A DNA stretch of 64,000 nucleotides from VRUE01 sp963728045 (GTDB taxonomy: Bacteria; Actinomycetota; Thermoleophilia; Solirubrobacterales; 70-9), in the NCBI GenBank assembly GCA_963728045.1, contig CAVSIE010000002.1, forward strand, positions 62,001 through 126,000. The letters run 5' to 3'. Of this stretch, positions 52,051 through 61,196 are shown in pieces (within the stretch, counting starts at the first letter, position 1; each line of letters starts with the position of its first letter). A program made the translations under genes and the position numbers. The notes under the pieces were generated by a model. It saw only the letters and a list, made by a program, of their open reading frames with translations. It searched no databases and was not told where the DNA came from.

Positions 52051-53518
52051 TCGCGTATTCCAGCAGGGAAGCGTCGACCAGCCACTCGACCGGAGCGCGA
52101 TCGTCGGTGTAAACCTCGCCACCGGACAGGCGCGGCGACAGCGCCGCAGCAGCCTCACCTGCCAGCGGCCGCAGGAGTCGCGGCAAGGCGACGGCGTTGC
52201 CGCGCAGGCGCGCCGCCGAGAGCGCGCCCTCGCCGGCGACGAGCAGCGTGTTGGTCGGCTCGATCGGGTAGCGCAGCACGGTCGGGAAGGCAGCGGCCAT
52301 CGTCCGTCCCAGCACCCGCTCCAGCTCCTCCCCACCCTCGGGATGGCCGACGTTGACGATCACGATGCCACCTGGGGCCAGGCGCTCGCGCGCCAGCTCG
52401 AAGAACTCGCGCGTCGCCAGGTAGAAGGGGATGTAGGGCTGGCGGTAGGCGTCGACCATGATCGCGTCGTAGCCCCCGTCCGCCTGCTCGAGCCAGGGCC
52501 TGGCGTCGGCGGCGTGCGTGCTCATGCGGCGGTTGCGCAGGTCGAAGAAGCGGCGACCGATCTCGGTCAGCTCGCCGTCGATCTCGACCGCGTCGACGTA
52601 AGTGCTCGAGAAGAAGCGGCCGAAGGCGCGTGCCACCGTGCCGGCGGCGTTGCCGAGGATCGCGATCCGCCGCGGCGGTCGCGCCCGCGAGGCGGCGGGC
52701 AGCACCAGGTGGCCGTCCCAGTAGTCGCCGGTCAGATAGCTGCCGGGCCGGTAGAGCGAGTGCACCGCCTGGCCCTCGTTCAGCTCCAAGGCCCGGCTGC
52801 CGTCGTCGCGTTCGACCACCCGCGCGTACTGGTGCGTCGTCTCCGCCTCATAGAGGACGTGGCCGGTATCGGCGGCCTTGATCGATCCCACCGGGACCGC
52901 GACCAGGGTCAGGGCGAGGACTGCCGGGAAGGCCGCGAAGCGCCAGCCGAGGCCGGCAACTGCGACCAGGGCGAGGGCCAAGGCGAAACAGAGAAAGGTG
53001 CGCTGCGTCCCCAGCAACGGGATCAGCAGCAGGGCCGAGACCATCGTTCCGAACAGCGAGCCGGCAGTCGAGATCGCGTAGAGCCGCCCCACCGTCTCGC
53101 CGGCGTGGCCGAGGTCGTCGACCGCGAGACGCACCGCCCACGGCGCGGCGGCGCCGAGCAGGGTCACCGGAACCGCGACCAGCGCCAGCACGCCGAACAG
53201 CGAGCCGGCGAAACCGCCGACCGAGACCGCGTCGAAGGCGTCGACCGAGAAGCCGAGGAAGGGGCGCGAGGCGAAGGGGATCAGGGCGATCAACACCGAG
53301 GCGACAAGCACCACCAGGCAGAGGCCGCGCATGTGCGGGTGGCGGTCGGCGTAGCGCCCCCCGAGCCAGTACCCGACCGAGAGGGCGACGAGGACGACGC
53401 CGATCGTATTCGCCCAGACGATCGTCGAGGCGCCGAAGTAGGGCGCCAGCAGCCGCGCCGCGGCGATCTCGGCTCCGAGGCTGGCGGCGCCGACGACGAA
53501 GACGAGCAGGGTCAGCAA
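52043..53518 (-). CDS. spermidine synthase-like membrane fusion protein
   Basis: The 491-residue protein combines an N-terminal half with about seven membrane segments (MLTLLVFVVGAASLGAEIAA, then YWLGGRYADRHPHMRG, AAAPWAVRLAVDDLG) and a soluble methyltransferase-fold half (IAILGNAAGTVARAFGRFF, VDAVEIDGELTEIGRRFF, YDAIMVDAYRQPYIPFYL) like spermidine synthase. Such fusions are widespread in actinobacteria; the aminopropyl-transferase residues are not well kept, so polyamine synthesis is uncertain. The start TTG 53518 follows the ctaG stop by 28 bp. Confidence 0.85.
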   Translation of the reverse strand: MLTLLVFVVGAASLGAEIAAARLLAPYFGASTIVWANTIGVVLVALSVGYWLGGRYADRHPHMRGLCLVVLVASVLIALIPFASRPFLGFSVDAFDAVSVGGFAGSLFGVLALVAVPVTLLGAAAPWAVRLAVDDLGHAGETVGRLYAISTAGSLFGTMVSALLLIPLLGTQRTFLCFALALALVAVAGLGWRFAAFPAVLALTLVAVPVGSIKAADTGHVLYEAETTHQYARVVERDDGSRALELNEGQAVHSLYRPGSYLTGDYWDGHLVLPAASRARPPRRIAILGNAAGTVARAFGRFFSSTYVDAVEIDGELTEIGRRFFDLRNRRMSTHAADARPWLEQADGGYDAIMVDAYRQPYIPFYLATREFFELARERLAPGGIVIVNVGHPEGGEELERVLGRTMAAAFPTVLRYPIEPTNTLLVAGEGALSAARLRGNAVALPRLLRPLAGEAAAALSPRLSGGEVYTDDRAPVEWLVDASLLEYANE

Positions 53519-53546
53519 CCCAAGCCGCCGTGGCTCAGCGGGTGGG

Positions 53547-54452
53547 CTACTGATCGGGGTCGCTCCCAGCCGCGGTCAGCCGCTCCTCCAGCCGCGCCCC
53601 GTGCCCGGCGGCGACGGCGCGCTGCGCCCTCTCCTCGTCGAGGGCGACGCCGCGCCGCTCGGCGAGGTCGAGCAGGCGCTGCTTCTCCTCGCCTTCGCGG
53701 GCGACCTCGAAGAAGACCCAGGCGAGCGCGCCGAGGGTGAGGAAGGTGCCCTCGATCATCATGATCACGCCCGCGGTGCTCTGGTCGGCAAGCGGCGAGA
53801 TCCCCCAGTAGAGCTCGCCGGGGGCGTAGATCGGATAGAGCACCGTGCCCGACCACATCAGCACGTTGCCGAGGATGGCGCCGGTGAAGCGCACCGCGAT
53901 CACGTAGCCGACCTTCCAGGCCGCGGTGAACCAGGCCGGCTTGGGGAGCGGTCCGAAGACCGGCATCCAGACCAGGCAGCCCATGAGCAGGAAGGTGGCG
54001 TGCTCGAAGGCGTGGATCGGCGCCGCCCCGTAGGCGTCCTGGTAGAGCGCTGGCAGGTGCCAGGCGTAGAGGTTGAGCGCCCAGAGGGGGAAGGCGACCG
54101 CCGGGTGAGCGAGGAGCTGCAGCCGGTTGAAGACGTGTACGGCGAGAACCGGCTGCAGCACCGACCGGGTCAGGCCGAGGACGAGGAGGAGCGAGGCGAT
54201 GTCGGCGATCAGCAGGTGCTCGGCCATGTGGGCGATCACCAGCTCCTCCGACATGTGGCCGAGCGGACCGAAGAGGGCGGCCGCGATCGTCACCAGGCCG
54301 GCGCCAAAGCAGACCTGGCGCCAGGTGGGAACCGGCCGTCCATCCCAGGAGAGAACCATGGCGCGGTGCCAGTAGAGGACGCCCGCCAGGGTCAGGGGCA
54401 CGACCTCGAGCGGCACGAAGGAGCCGGCGACGTGGGCGGTGAGGAGGTCCAC
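53547..54452 (-). CDS. ctaG: cytochrome c oxidase assembly protein, CtaG (caa3) type
   Basis: The 301-residue membrane protein has about seven segments with family histidines: LLTAHVAGSFVPLEVVPLTLAG, EELVIAHMAEHLLIADIASLLL, AWHLPALYQDAYGAAPIHAFEHATFL, and WSGTVLYPIYAPGELYWG. This is the Bacillus-type CtaG needed for Cu insertion into caa3 oxidase. It starts at GTG 54452 with GGAGGTG about 14 nt upstream and is divergent from the GH15 gene with a 20-bp gap. Confidence 0.9.
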   Translation of the reverse strand: MDLLTAHVAGSFVPLEVVPLTLAGVLYWHRAMVLSWDGRPVPTWRQVCFGAGLVTIAAALFGPLGHMSEELVIAHMAEHLLIADIASLLLVLGLTRSVLQPVLAVHVFNRLQLLAHPAVAFPLWALNLYAWHLPALYQDAYGAAPIHAFEHATFLLMGCLVWMPVFGPLPKPAWFTAAWKVGYVIAVRFTGAILGNVLMWSGTVLYPIYAPGELYWGISPLADQSTAGVIMMIEGTFLTLGALAWVFFEVAREGEEKQRLLDLAERRGVALDEERAQRAVAAGHGARLEERLTAAGSDPDQ

Positions 54453-54472
54453 GGTGGTAGCTTGGCACCTCC

Positions 54473-56368
54473 GTGAGCGCCGGTAACGAACGCTTTCCGC
54501 TGATCGGCAGCTACGGCTTCCTCTCCGATTGCCACACCAGCGCCCTCGTCTCCTACGCGGGCTCGATCGAGTGGTTGTGCCTGCCCCGCTTCGACTCGCC
54601 GAGCGCCTTCGCGGCGCTACTCGACCGCGGCGCTGGCCACTTCCGGCTCGCCCCGCGCGGCGTCGCCGTGCCGCTCGCCCGGCGATACCAGCCCGGCACC
54701 CTGATCGTCGAGACCACCTGGGTCACCGACACCGGCTGGGCCGTGGTCCACGACGCGCTGACGATCGGCACGTGGGAGGAGCAGGAGGCCGACGGGACGC
54801 GGCCGCGCACCGAGCACGAGTCCGACCAGTCGCTGCTGCGGCTGGTCACCTGCATCGACGGTCATGTCGAGATGGAGATGGAGTGCCTGCCGCGCTTCGG
54901 CTACGGCGCCGGCGAGACGACCTGGAGCGGCGGCGAGCTCGGCGGCGCGGTCGCGCGCGGCGACGACGGCAGCGAGCTGCACCTGACCAGCGACATGGAG
55001 CTGACCCTCGAGGATGGGGCCGCTCGCGGCCGGGTGAAGCTGCGCGAAGACGAGACCGGCTTCTGCGCCGTGACCTGGGGCGACAGCGACCTCGGCGGCC
55101 CGCGCAGCGCGCCGGAGGCGCTGGAGCGGCTCGACTCGACCGGCGAGTTCTGGCGCGCCTGGCTGCGCTACGGCAAATTCCCCGATCACCCCTGGCGCGT
55201 CCACCTGCAGCGCTCGGCGCTGGTGCTCAAGGGGCTCACCTACACCCCGACGGGGGCGATCGTCGCCGCCCCGACGACCTCGCTCCCGGAGACGCCCGGC
55301 GGCGAACGCAACTGGGACTACCGCTACTGCTGGATCCGCGACTCGACCTTCAGCCTCTGGGCCCTGCACACGCTCGGCTTCGACCAGGAGGCGCGCGACT
55401 TCATGCGCTTCGTGCTCAGCGTCTGCCGCGAAGACCCGAACCTGCAGATCATGTACGGGATCGGCGGCGAGAAGGACCTGACCGAGAGCACCCTCGACCA
55501 CCTCAACGGCTACGCCGGCTCACGGCCGGTGCGGATCGGCAATGGCGCCTTCGACCAGCGCCAGAACGACGTCTGGGGCGCCCTGCTCGACTCGATCTAC
55601 CTGCACGAGAAGGCGCTGCGCGGCACCGGCACGCCGGCCGACCGCAAACTGATCGGCGAACAGGTGGAGGCGGCGATCGAGGCCTGGCCGCACCCCGACC
55701 AGGGGATCTGGGAGGCACGAGGCGAGCCGCGGCACTACGTCTCCTCGAAGCTGATGATCTGGGTCGCGGTCGACCGCGGCGCGCGGCTGGCGCGCAGCCT
55801 GCGACTCGACGAGGTCGCCGAGAAATGGCAGCGCAAGGCCGACGAGTTCCGCGCCGAGATCCTCGAGCGCGGCGTGCGCGACGGCGTCTTCCGCCAGCAC
55901 TACGAGACCGACGCGCTCGACGCCTCCACGCTGCTGATCCCGCTGCTGCGCTTCCTCCCGGCCAACGACCCCAGGGTCCGCGCCACGGTCGAGGCGATCG
56001 CCGACGACCTGACCGAGCACGGGCTGGTCCTGCGCTACCTGGTCGAGGAGACCGACGATGGCCTGCGCGGAGAGGAGGGCACCTTCCTGATCTGCTCGTT
56101 CTGGATGGTCTCGGCGCTCTCGGAGATCGGCGAGCCGCAGCGGGCGCGGGCGCTGTGCGAACGGCTGCTGGCCGCGGCGGGCTCGCTCGACCTCTACGCC
56201 GAGGAGCTGGACGCGCCGAGCGGCCGGCACCTCGGCAACTTCCCCCAGGCCTTCACCCACCTGGCGCTGATCAACGCCGTCTCCCACGTGATCGCCGACG
56301 AGCAGCGGGAAGACGGCGGCGTCACCGCGGTGTTCAGCGAGATGGGCGGCGTCCGCGAAGAAGCCTGA
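54473..56368 (+). CDS. GH15 family glucoamylase or trehalase
   Basis: The 631-residue protein has the GH15-like layout: N-terminal beta domain (LIGSYGFLSDCHTSALVSYAGSIEWLCLPRFDSPS), linker, then the (alpha/alpha)6 catalytic domain with ERNWDYRYCWIRDSTFSLWALHTLGF, DVWGALLDSIYLHE and LRGEEGTFLICSFWMVSAL, holding the catalytic glutamates. Proteins of this form in actinomycetes cleave alpha-glucans or trehalose; no signal peptide, so it is intracellular. The GTG start lies 20 bp from the divergent ctaG start. Confidence 0.9.
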   Translation: MSAGNERFPLIGSYGFLSDCHTSALVSYAGSIEWLCLPRFDSPSAFAALLDRGAGHFRLAPRGVAVPLARRYQPGTLIVETTWVTDTGWAVVHDALTIGTWEEQEADGTRPRTEHESDQSLLRLVTCIDGHVEMEMECLPRFGYGAGETTWSGGELGGAVARGDDGSELHLTSDMELTLEDGAARGRVKLREDETGFCAVTWGDSDLGGPRSAPEALERLDSTGEFWRAWLRYGKFPDHPWRVHLQRSALVLKGLTYTPTGAIVAAPTTSLPETPGGERNWDYRYCWIRDSTFSLWALHTLGFDQEARDFMRFVLSVCREDPNLQIMYGIGGEKDLTESTLDHLNGYAGSRPVRIGNGAFDQRQNDVWGALLDSIYLHEKALRGTGTPADRKLIGEQVEAAIEAWPHPDQGIWEARGEPRHYVSSKLMIWVAVDRGARLARSLRLDEVAEKWQRKADEFRAEILERGVRDGVFRQHYETDALDASTLLIPLLRFLPANDPRVRATVEAIADDLTEHGLVLRYLVEETDDGLRGEEGTFLICSFWMVSALSEIGEPQRARALCERLLAAAGSLDLYAEELDAPSGRHLGNFPQAFTHLALINAVSHVIADEQREDGGVTAVFSEMGGVREEA

Positions 56369-56419
56369 AGGTAAACGTCTGGCAGACAATTCATTTCGTT
56401 TGCTCTATATTCTCAGGGC

Positions 56420-56767
56420 ATGGGAAGCGCCGCCGAGTCTCGGACCACGGACCTACTGCTGGCCCTCAGCCACCCGCTGCGGCGAGAGATCCTGCGGATA
56501 CTCGCCGACGAGCTGCCGCGCAGCCCGAGCGATCTGGCCGAGAGCCTCGATCTCCCGCTTCCGGCCGTCAGCTATCACGTCAGGGTCCTCGTCAGCCGCG
56601 GCGCCGTGCGGCTGGTGCGGACCACGCCCTCCAACGGCTCCGAGCGGCACTTCTACCTCCCCTCGATCGAAGCCGAGTGGGCGCGCTCCGTGATCGAGAG
56701 CTCCGAGCCGCTCGAGAGCCAGCGCACGCCGGGACGCGGTCGCCGGAGGAAACGGGCGACGGCCTGA
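56420..56767 (+). CDS. small ArsR-type winged-helix regulator
   Basis: The 115-residue protein (ATG 56420) has the ArsR fold: TDLLLALSHPLRREILRILADEL, PSDLAESLDLPLPAVSYHVRVLVSRGAVRLVRT and a strand-turn ending in ERHFYLPSIEAEW. No metal-binding cysteines are visible. A TATATT box at 56406-56411, about 10 nt before the start, is a plausible -10 element. Another small winged-helix-like gene lies 40 bp downstream, so the pair may be an operon. Confidence 0.8.
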   Translation: MGSAAESRTTDLLLALSHPLRREILRILADELPRSPSDLAESLDLPLPAVSYHVRVLVSRGAVRLVRTTPSNGSERHFYLPSIEAEWARSVIESSEPLESQRTPGRGRRRKRATA

Positions 56768-56807
56768 GGGGGAGAGATCGAGTGACGGCCGGCTTATCCA
56801 GGCAGAC

Positions 56808-57080
56808 GTGGACGACCGCAGCCAGATACGCAGCGCCGCCGACGAGGACGTCAGGACCGAGTCGGCGGTCCTGCAGTACATCCTCGCCTTTCACCCGGTG
56901 CAGACGAGCCTCGAGGAGCTGCTGCGCGAGTTCGATCAGGGGTCGGGTGACGCCACGCAGCGTGAGGCGGTCGAACGCGCCGTCCGCGACCTGATCGCCT
57001 CGGGCCTGCTTCAGCGCAACGGCGAGATGGTCCTGCCAACCCGCGCGGCGCTGCGCTTCGACCAGCTGCTCGGCGACTGA
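56808..57080 (+). CDS. small winged-helix-like protein
   Basis: The 90-residue protein starts at GTG 56808 (MDDRSQIRSAADEDVRTE) and has a helix-turn-helix-like centre, AVLQYILAFHPVQTSLEELL and AVERAVRDLIASGLLQRNGEMVLPTRAALRF, which looks like a winged-helix DNA-binding unit. Charged, soluble, no other domain. It is downstream of an ArsR-type regulator and followed by a bidirectional hairpin. Confidence 0.65.
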   Translation: MDDRSQIRSAADEDVRTESAVLQYILAFHPVQTSLEELLREFDQGSGDATQREAVERAVRDLIASGLLQRNGEMVLPTRAALRFDQLLGD

Positions 57081-57095
57081 AGTCGAGAAGAAGCC

Positions 57096-57137
57096 GCATG
57101 GGCCCGGCCGGTCTCGGCTAGGTGGCCGGGCCCATGC
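57096..57137. terminator. bidirectional hairpin between convergent genes
   Basis: GCATGGGCCCGGCC (57096-57109) and its exact complement (57124-57137) form a 14-bp stem with a 14-nt loop, placed between the convergent winged-helix gene (ends 57080) and the glutaredoxin-like gene (ends 57185). No T-run follows in either direction, so it is a structural candidate only. Confidence 0.6.
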
Positions 57138-57184
57138 GCCCCTGCCCCCAATACCCGGGTTATAGACAAGACCGTCTGACTAGT

Positions 57185-57454
57185 TCAATTCGTTTCAAAG
57201 AGCTTGCCGGCGCGGATGCGCTCGGCCATCTCCTCGGACTCCGCGCGGTAGGCGTGGCCGTCCTCGAACTCGATCGTCGGGTACTTGCGCTGGCCCGAGA
57301 TCTGCTCCAGCTCCTCGCGCTTGCCGGGGCGCAGCGGTCCCTTGACCACCTCGTACTCGATCCCCTGCTCGTCCAGCGCCTTCTGCACCTTCCAGCACGG
57401 GTGCGCATTTACCTTGGCCCACATGGCCGAGCAGCGATGGAGCTTGACCGTCAT
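57185..57454 (-). CDS. glutaredoxin/GST N-terminal-like protein
   Basis: The 89-residue protein (ATG 57454, MTVKLHRCSAMWAKVNAHPC) has a thioredoxin fold of the GST N-terminal type: the active-site-like HPCWKVQKALDEQGIEYEVV, the cis-Pro strand KYPTIEFEDGHAYR and the end helix ESEEMAERIRAG. It has two Cys separated by a longer spacer than C-x-x-C, so a monothiol role or ligand binding is likely. Function unknown. Confidence 0.75.
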   Translation of the reverse strand: MTVKLHRCSAMWAKVNAHPCWKVQKALDEQGIEYEVVKGPLRPGKREELEQISGQRKYPTIEFEDGHAYRAESEEMAERIRAGKLFETN

Positions 57455-57505
57455 CGGTACCACCCTATGCCGAACCGGCGCCCCGAGGCAAGGCCAGGAA
57501 AATTC

Positions 57506-58105
57506 TCACCGCGAGGACGATTGGCGAGCGGCGCGCTTGCCGGATGGCTCCAGCGACGAGAGGAAGGGCATCGGGTCGACCGGCGTGCCGCCGCCGTACC
57601 AGGTCCCGTCCCATACCTCGAAGTGGAGGTGGCAGCCGGAGGCGTTGCCGGTGTCGCCGACGAAGCCGAGCAGCTGGCCGGCTGCGACGCGCTGGCCGGT
57701 GCGGGCGACGGAGGGTTCGCTCAGGTGCATGTAGGCCAGGTCGACGGTCGAGCCCTTGAGGTCGAGCACGACGTAGTTGCCGGCGGCGCCGTGGTATTTG
57801 CGGTAGCGCACGCGGGCGGCCTGCACGGCAACCAGCGGCGTCCCGCACGGGGAGCCGATGTCGACGCCCTCATGCCCCCGGGACCCGCCGAAGCCGTCCC
57901 AGTACTCGTGCGGGCCCTGAATCGGGTAGGCCGGTGTTTCTGTGCCGGAAGGCGACGTCGCGAGTGACGGGGACGGCGTAGCGCTGATTCCACCCTTGCC
58001 GGGGGAGATCGCAGCGTGAGCGCCCGCAGCGGACAGTGCCAGCAGCAGTAGAGCCAGCGGTAGGGCTATGGCCTTGCCTGGGCGCCGCTTGAATGAACCG
58101 ACCAA
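57506..58105 (-). CDS. secreted M23 family metallopeptidase
   Basis: The 199-residue protein starts at TTG 58105 with a signal peptide (FKRRPGKAIALPLALLLLAL to AGAHA), a Ser/Thr/Pro linker, and an M23 domain with HEGVDIGSPCGTPLVAVQAA, a GNYVVLDL strand and HLHFEVWDG, which hold the zinc ligands. A c-di-AMP riboswitch lies directly upstream, as is usual for cell-wall hydrolases in actinomycetes, so it is probably controlled by c-di-AMP and thus by osmotic or wall state. Confidence 0.9.
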   Translation of the reverse strand: MVGSFKRRPGKAIALPLALLLLALSAAGAHAAISPGKGGISATPSPSLATSPSGTETPAYPIQGPHEYWDGFGGSRGHEGVDIGSPCGTPLVAVQAARVRYRKYHGAAGNYVVLDLKGSTVDLAYMHLSEPSVARTGQRVAAGQLLGFVGDTGNASGCHLHFEVWDGTWYGGGTPVDPMPFLSSLEPSGKRAARQSSSR

Positions 58106-58107
58106 GG

Positions 58108-58262
58108 CGCATCCTCTCTTTCTCGAGCCGGCGGGGTTAGCTGTCGGGCTCGCGCTGAAAGAGCTGCGCTACGGACACGTCGGTCCGATTCGCCCCCGGG
58201 GAGATGTCCTCCCCCGTGGTTCCCCCACTCCCTAGGCCTCCGTGGCCAGGGATTAGGCAGGT
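58108..58262 (-). promoter_or_regulatory. ydaO/yuaA c-di-AMP riboswitch
   Basis: On the minus strand the leader of the M23 gene shows the conserved parts of the ydaO class in order: GGGGGAACCACGGGGG, GGGGGCGAATC, the variable stem CGGAC-GTCCG, GAGCCCGACAGCTAACCCCG and the closing GAGAAAGAGAGGA, which ends 6 nt before the TTG start. ydaO RNAs bind c-di-AMP and usually switch expression off. Matching order and spacing, with an M23 peptidase downstream, make the call firm; a covariance-model search would confirm it. Confidence 0.88.
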
Positions 58263-58277
58263 ATTTGGTCGCGGCGC

Positions 58278-58283
58278 AGTATA
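58278..58283 (-). promoter_or_regulatory. candidate -10 element upstream of the riboswitch
   Basis: TATACT on the minus strand lies 16-21 nt before the first riboswitch motif, at the distance expected for a transcript starting near 58270. A weak -35 match may lie about 17 nt further upstream. No more can be said. Confidence 0.4.
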
Positions 58284-58322
58284 AGCATCCGCAGGACGGA
58301 CTTGTCGCCGGCCCGGGGAGCC

Positions 58323-58937
58323 TCAGCCGGCTCGGGGAATCCGCCCGACGCCCGGCAGGAAGCGCCCGACCCGAGCGGAGTAGGCCGCGTATTCCTCGCG
58401 GTGCACGCCCAGCAGGTAAGGCTCCTCGACGACGCGCACCTGCAGCTCCAGCGCGAGCATCAGCCCGACCAGGCCGACGAAGGCGACCCAGCTCGGCACC
58501 AGCAGGGTGAGGCCGAGCGCAGTGGGGAGCATCGCCGCGAAGATCGGGTTGCGAACCAAGGCGAACGGGCCGCTGGTGACGAGCTGCGTGCGCTCTCCCG
58601 GATCGACGCCGATCCGCCAGCTCTCCCCCATCGCCACCTGGGCGTAGAAGGTGGCGGCGATCCCGGCGACGGCGAGCACGAGGCCGACGACGTGGACGGC
58701 GGCGATATCGAGCGCGCCGAACGGCTCGACCAGGTCGAGCAGGGCGAGCAGAGGCGCCGCGGCGCCGACGAGCAGAGCGACGGTGAAGCCCACCCCGGCG
58801 ATCCACTCGGCCGAGCCGGGGCGGCCGCCGAGTCCGTGGAAGCCGGTCGAGCCGGTGCGGCGAAGCTGGATCAGGACCCGCAGCCCGAAGGCGAGCGCCA
58901 AGTAGACCGCGTAGAGGACGAGCGCGAGCGTTGCCAT
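58323..58937 (-). CDS. PEMT/ICMT-type membrane methyltransferase
   Basis: The 204-residue protein (ATG 58937, MATLALVLYAVYLALAFGLR) has five membrane segments and the pattern of isoprenylcysteine carboxyl methyltransferase/phospholipid methyltransferases: WRIGVDPGERTQLVTSGPFALVRNPIFAAML, then LEEPYL-type VEEPYLLGVHREEYAAYSARVGRFLP, which contain the SAM-binding residues. In bacteria these methylate small lipids or similar; the substrate is unknown. It lies 8 bp behind the MMPL gene. Confidence 0.8.
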   Translation of the reverse strand: MATLALVLYAVYLALAFGLRVLIQLRRTGSTGFHGLGGRPGSAEWIAGVGFTVALLVGAAAPLLALLDLVEPFGALDIAAVHVVGLVLAVAGIAATFYAQVAMGESWRIGVDPGERTQLVTSGPFALVRNPIFAAMLPTALGLTLLVPSWVAFVGLVGLMLALELQVRVVEEPYLLGVHREEYAAYSARVGRFLPGVGRIPRAG

Positions 58938-58944
58938 CGCCGCC

Positions 58945-61077
58945 TCATCTTTGCATACCCCCACGGGGTATGCTCGGCCACCAGGCGCGCTCGCCGCAGA
59001 GGCAGGTGATCGCGGGAATCAGCAGCGCGCGGACGACGAAGGTGTCGAGGAGGACGCCGATCGCGACCGTGGCGCCGATCTGGACCAGCTCCTCCAGTGG
59101 CAGCAGGGTCAGAGTGGCGAAGGCGCCGGCGAGGATCAGGCCGGCGCCGGTGACGACACCGCCGGTGCTCTCGAGCGCGGTGAGAACGCCCTCCCGAGTT
59201 CCCCGCTGCACCGCCTCCTCGCGGGCACGGGTCATCAGGAAGATGTTGTAGTCGACCCCCAGGGCGACGAGGAAGATGAAGGAGAGCAGGACGAGGTTGA
59301 AGGCGAGTCCGCCCGCCCCGAAGACCTGGGTGAAGGCGAAGGTGACCAGGCCGAGGGTGGCGGCGAACGAGGCGACGACCGTTGCCGTCAGGTAGACGGG
59401 GGCGGCGAGGGCGCGCAGCACCAGGGCCAGGATCAGGCCGACCACGATCAAGACCACCGGCACGATCACCTTGGTGTCGCGGGCGTTGGCCTGCTCGATG
59501 TCGTAGTTCTCGGCCGGGATCCCACCGACCAGGGCGCTCGGCGCGACCTCGTCGAGCTCCTCGCGGATCTGCTCGACCAGGTCGCCCGCATCGGCCGCGT
59601 ACGGGTTGCCCCGCATCACGATCGCAACCGCAGCCCGGTCGGAGACGGCCGACGGCGGAATCGGCAGGGCGAGCTTGACCGAGGAGAGGCCCTCGAGGCC
59701 TTTCACCGCAGCCTCCACTTCGCCGAGATCGACGACCGCGGTCAGCGGCGAGCCGAGGCCGGGCGGGAAGTGCTCGTCGAGGACTTCGGCGCCGCGGCCC
59801 GATTCGGTCGAGCGCGTTTCCCCCTGGCCGAACCCGAGCGTGCCGTGGTCGACGAGGTTGCCGAGCGAGAGGACGACCAGGCCGCAGGAGACGACGGCGA
59901 CGATCGCCCGCGGGCGGCGGCGGACGAAGCCCGCAAGCCGTGCCCAGAGAGCCGACCCCTCCCCCGAGATTTCGCCGTGCCCGGGCCAGAAGGCCCGCCT
60001 GCCGAGCAACGCGAGGATCGCCGGCAACAGGGTCAGGGCGGCCGCGAGCATCACCGCGATTCCGATCGCGAGCACCGGGCCGAGCCAGCGCGTCGACTCC
60101 AGCTCGGCGAGCAGCAGCACCAGCATCGCCGCGACCACCGTGCCGGCGGAGGCGGCAATCGCCGGCACGCTCTCTGCCAGCGCCTTCGGCAGCGCGGCTG
60201 CCGGCCCCAGGCCCCGGTCGAGCTCCTCGCGATAACGATGGATCAACAGCAGCGAGTAGTCGGTGCCGGCGCCGAAGACCAGTACGAGCAGGAGCAGCGT
60301 GCCCTCGACGTTGACCGTGATCGCCCCGGCCTCGATCAACAGGTAGGCAAGGCCGATCGCGATCAGGTAGGCGGCGCCGACCGCGACCAGCGGCAACAGG
60401 GCCAGGACCGGCGCCCGGTAGACGACCAGCAGGAGGAGCAGGACCAGCCCCAGGGTGGCGATCAGGAGGGTTTCGCTCGCATCTTCGGCGACCTGCTCGA
60501 GGTCGGCGGCCATGCCGCCAGGCCCGGTGACGTAGGAGTGCAACCCGGGCCGGCGGTGCTCGGCGAGGTAGGCGCGGATCCTCTCGACCCCGTCGACGAC
60601 GGCGCCGCGATCGTCGGCGTCGATCGCCAGCGCCACCAGCGCCGCTTCTCCGTCGCGGGAGATCGGCCCGACCCCGCGCGCGACCTTGGCCACGTCTCCA
60701 AGCGGCTGCTTCGCCTGGCGGGAAAACGGCGCGACGACCGGCGTCGCGCCGACGAGGCCGAGCCGTTCGAGCCCTTCGCCGAGCCGGCCGATCGCGTCCA
60801 GGTCGGCGCCAGTCAGCCCTCCGTCCCGCTCGAAAACGACCAGGATGGGGACGTCGTCGCCGCCCTTGAAGTCGCGCTGGAGCGCGTCGACCGCCTGGGT
60901 CGACTCCGCATCGGCGGGCAGGAAGCTGCTCTGCCCGGCCGCCGTCACCTCGCCTATGTGCCCTCGCGCGAGGAGCCCGGCAGCCCCGAGCACGATCCAG
61001 ACGGCGATCGTCACCCAACGTCCGCGCCTGCCGGTGACGGCCGAGGAAAGCCGCTCGATCGTGAGGCCGGCGCGCAC
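58945..61077 (-). CDS. MMPL family transporter
   Basis: The 710-residue RND-superfamily protein has two similar halves, each a periplasmic loop followed by five to six membrane segments. Typical motifs are VFGAGTDYSLLLIHRYREEL in the first half and VALGVDYNIFLMTRAREEA in the second, the conserved G-x-D-Y pair. MMPL proteins move lipids or related compounds across the membrane in actinomycetes. The start is GTG 61077 (VRAGLTIERLSSAVTG). It may be cotranscribed with the methyltransferase downstream. Confidence 0.93.
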   Translation of the reverse strand: MRAGLTIERLSSAVTGRRGRWVTIAVWIVLGAAGLLARGHIGEVTAAGQSSFLPADAESTQAVDALQRDFKGGDDVPILVVFERDGGLTGADLDAIGRLGEGLERLGLVGATPVVAPFSRQAKQPLGDVAKVARGVGPISRDGEAALVALAIDADDRGAVVDGVERIRAYLAEHRRPGLHSYVTGPGGMAADLEQVAEDASETLLIATLGLVLLLLLVVYRAPVLALLPLVAVGAAYLIAIGLAYLLIEAGAITVNVEGTLLLLVLVFGAGTDYSLLLIHRYREELDRGLGPAAALPKALAESVPAIAASAGTVVAAMLVLLLAELESTRWLGPVLAIGIAVMLAAALTLLPAILALLGRRAFWPGHGEISGEGSALWARLAGFVRRRPRAIVAVVSCGLVVLSLGNLVDHGTLGFGQGETRSTESGRGAEVLDEHFPPGLGSPLTAVVDLGEVEAAVKGLEGLSSVKLALPIPPSAVSDRAAVAIVMRGNPYAADAGDLVEQIREELDEVAPSALVGGIPAENYDIEQANARDTKVIVPVVLIVVGLILALVLRALAAPVYLTATVVASFAATLGLVTFAFTQVFGAGGLAFNLVLLSFIFLVALGVDYNIFLMTRAREEAVQRGTREGVLTALESTGGVVTGAGLILAGAFATLTLLPLEELVQIGATVAIGVLLDTFVVRALLIPAITCLCGERAWWPSIPRGGMQR

Positions 61078-61196
61078 GGCGGGAGCCTATGTCTCAGAGA
61101 CGTCGCTTCCGCCGTTCAGCGGGTCGCTCGACATCGATGGCCTAGTGTGATCGAGCGCAGTTTCGCTGTGCTCAAACAATTTGAGAGGCGGTTCCC

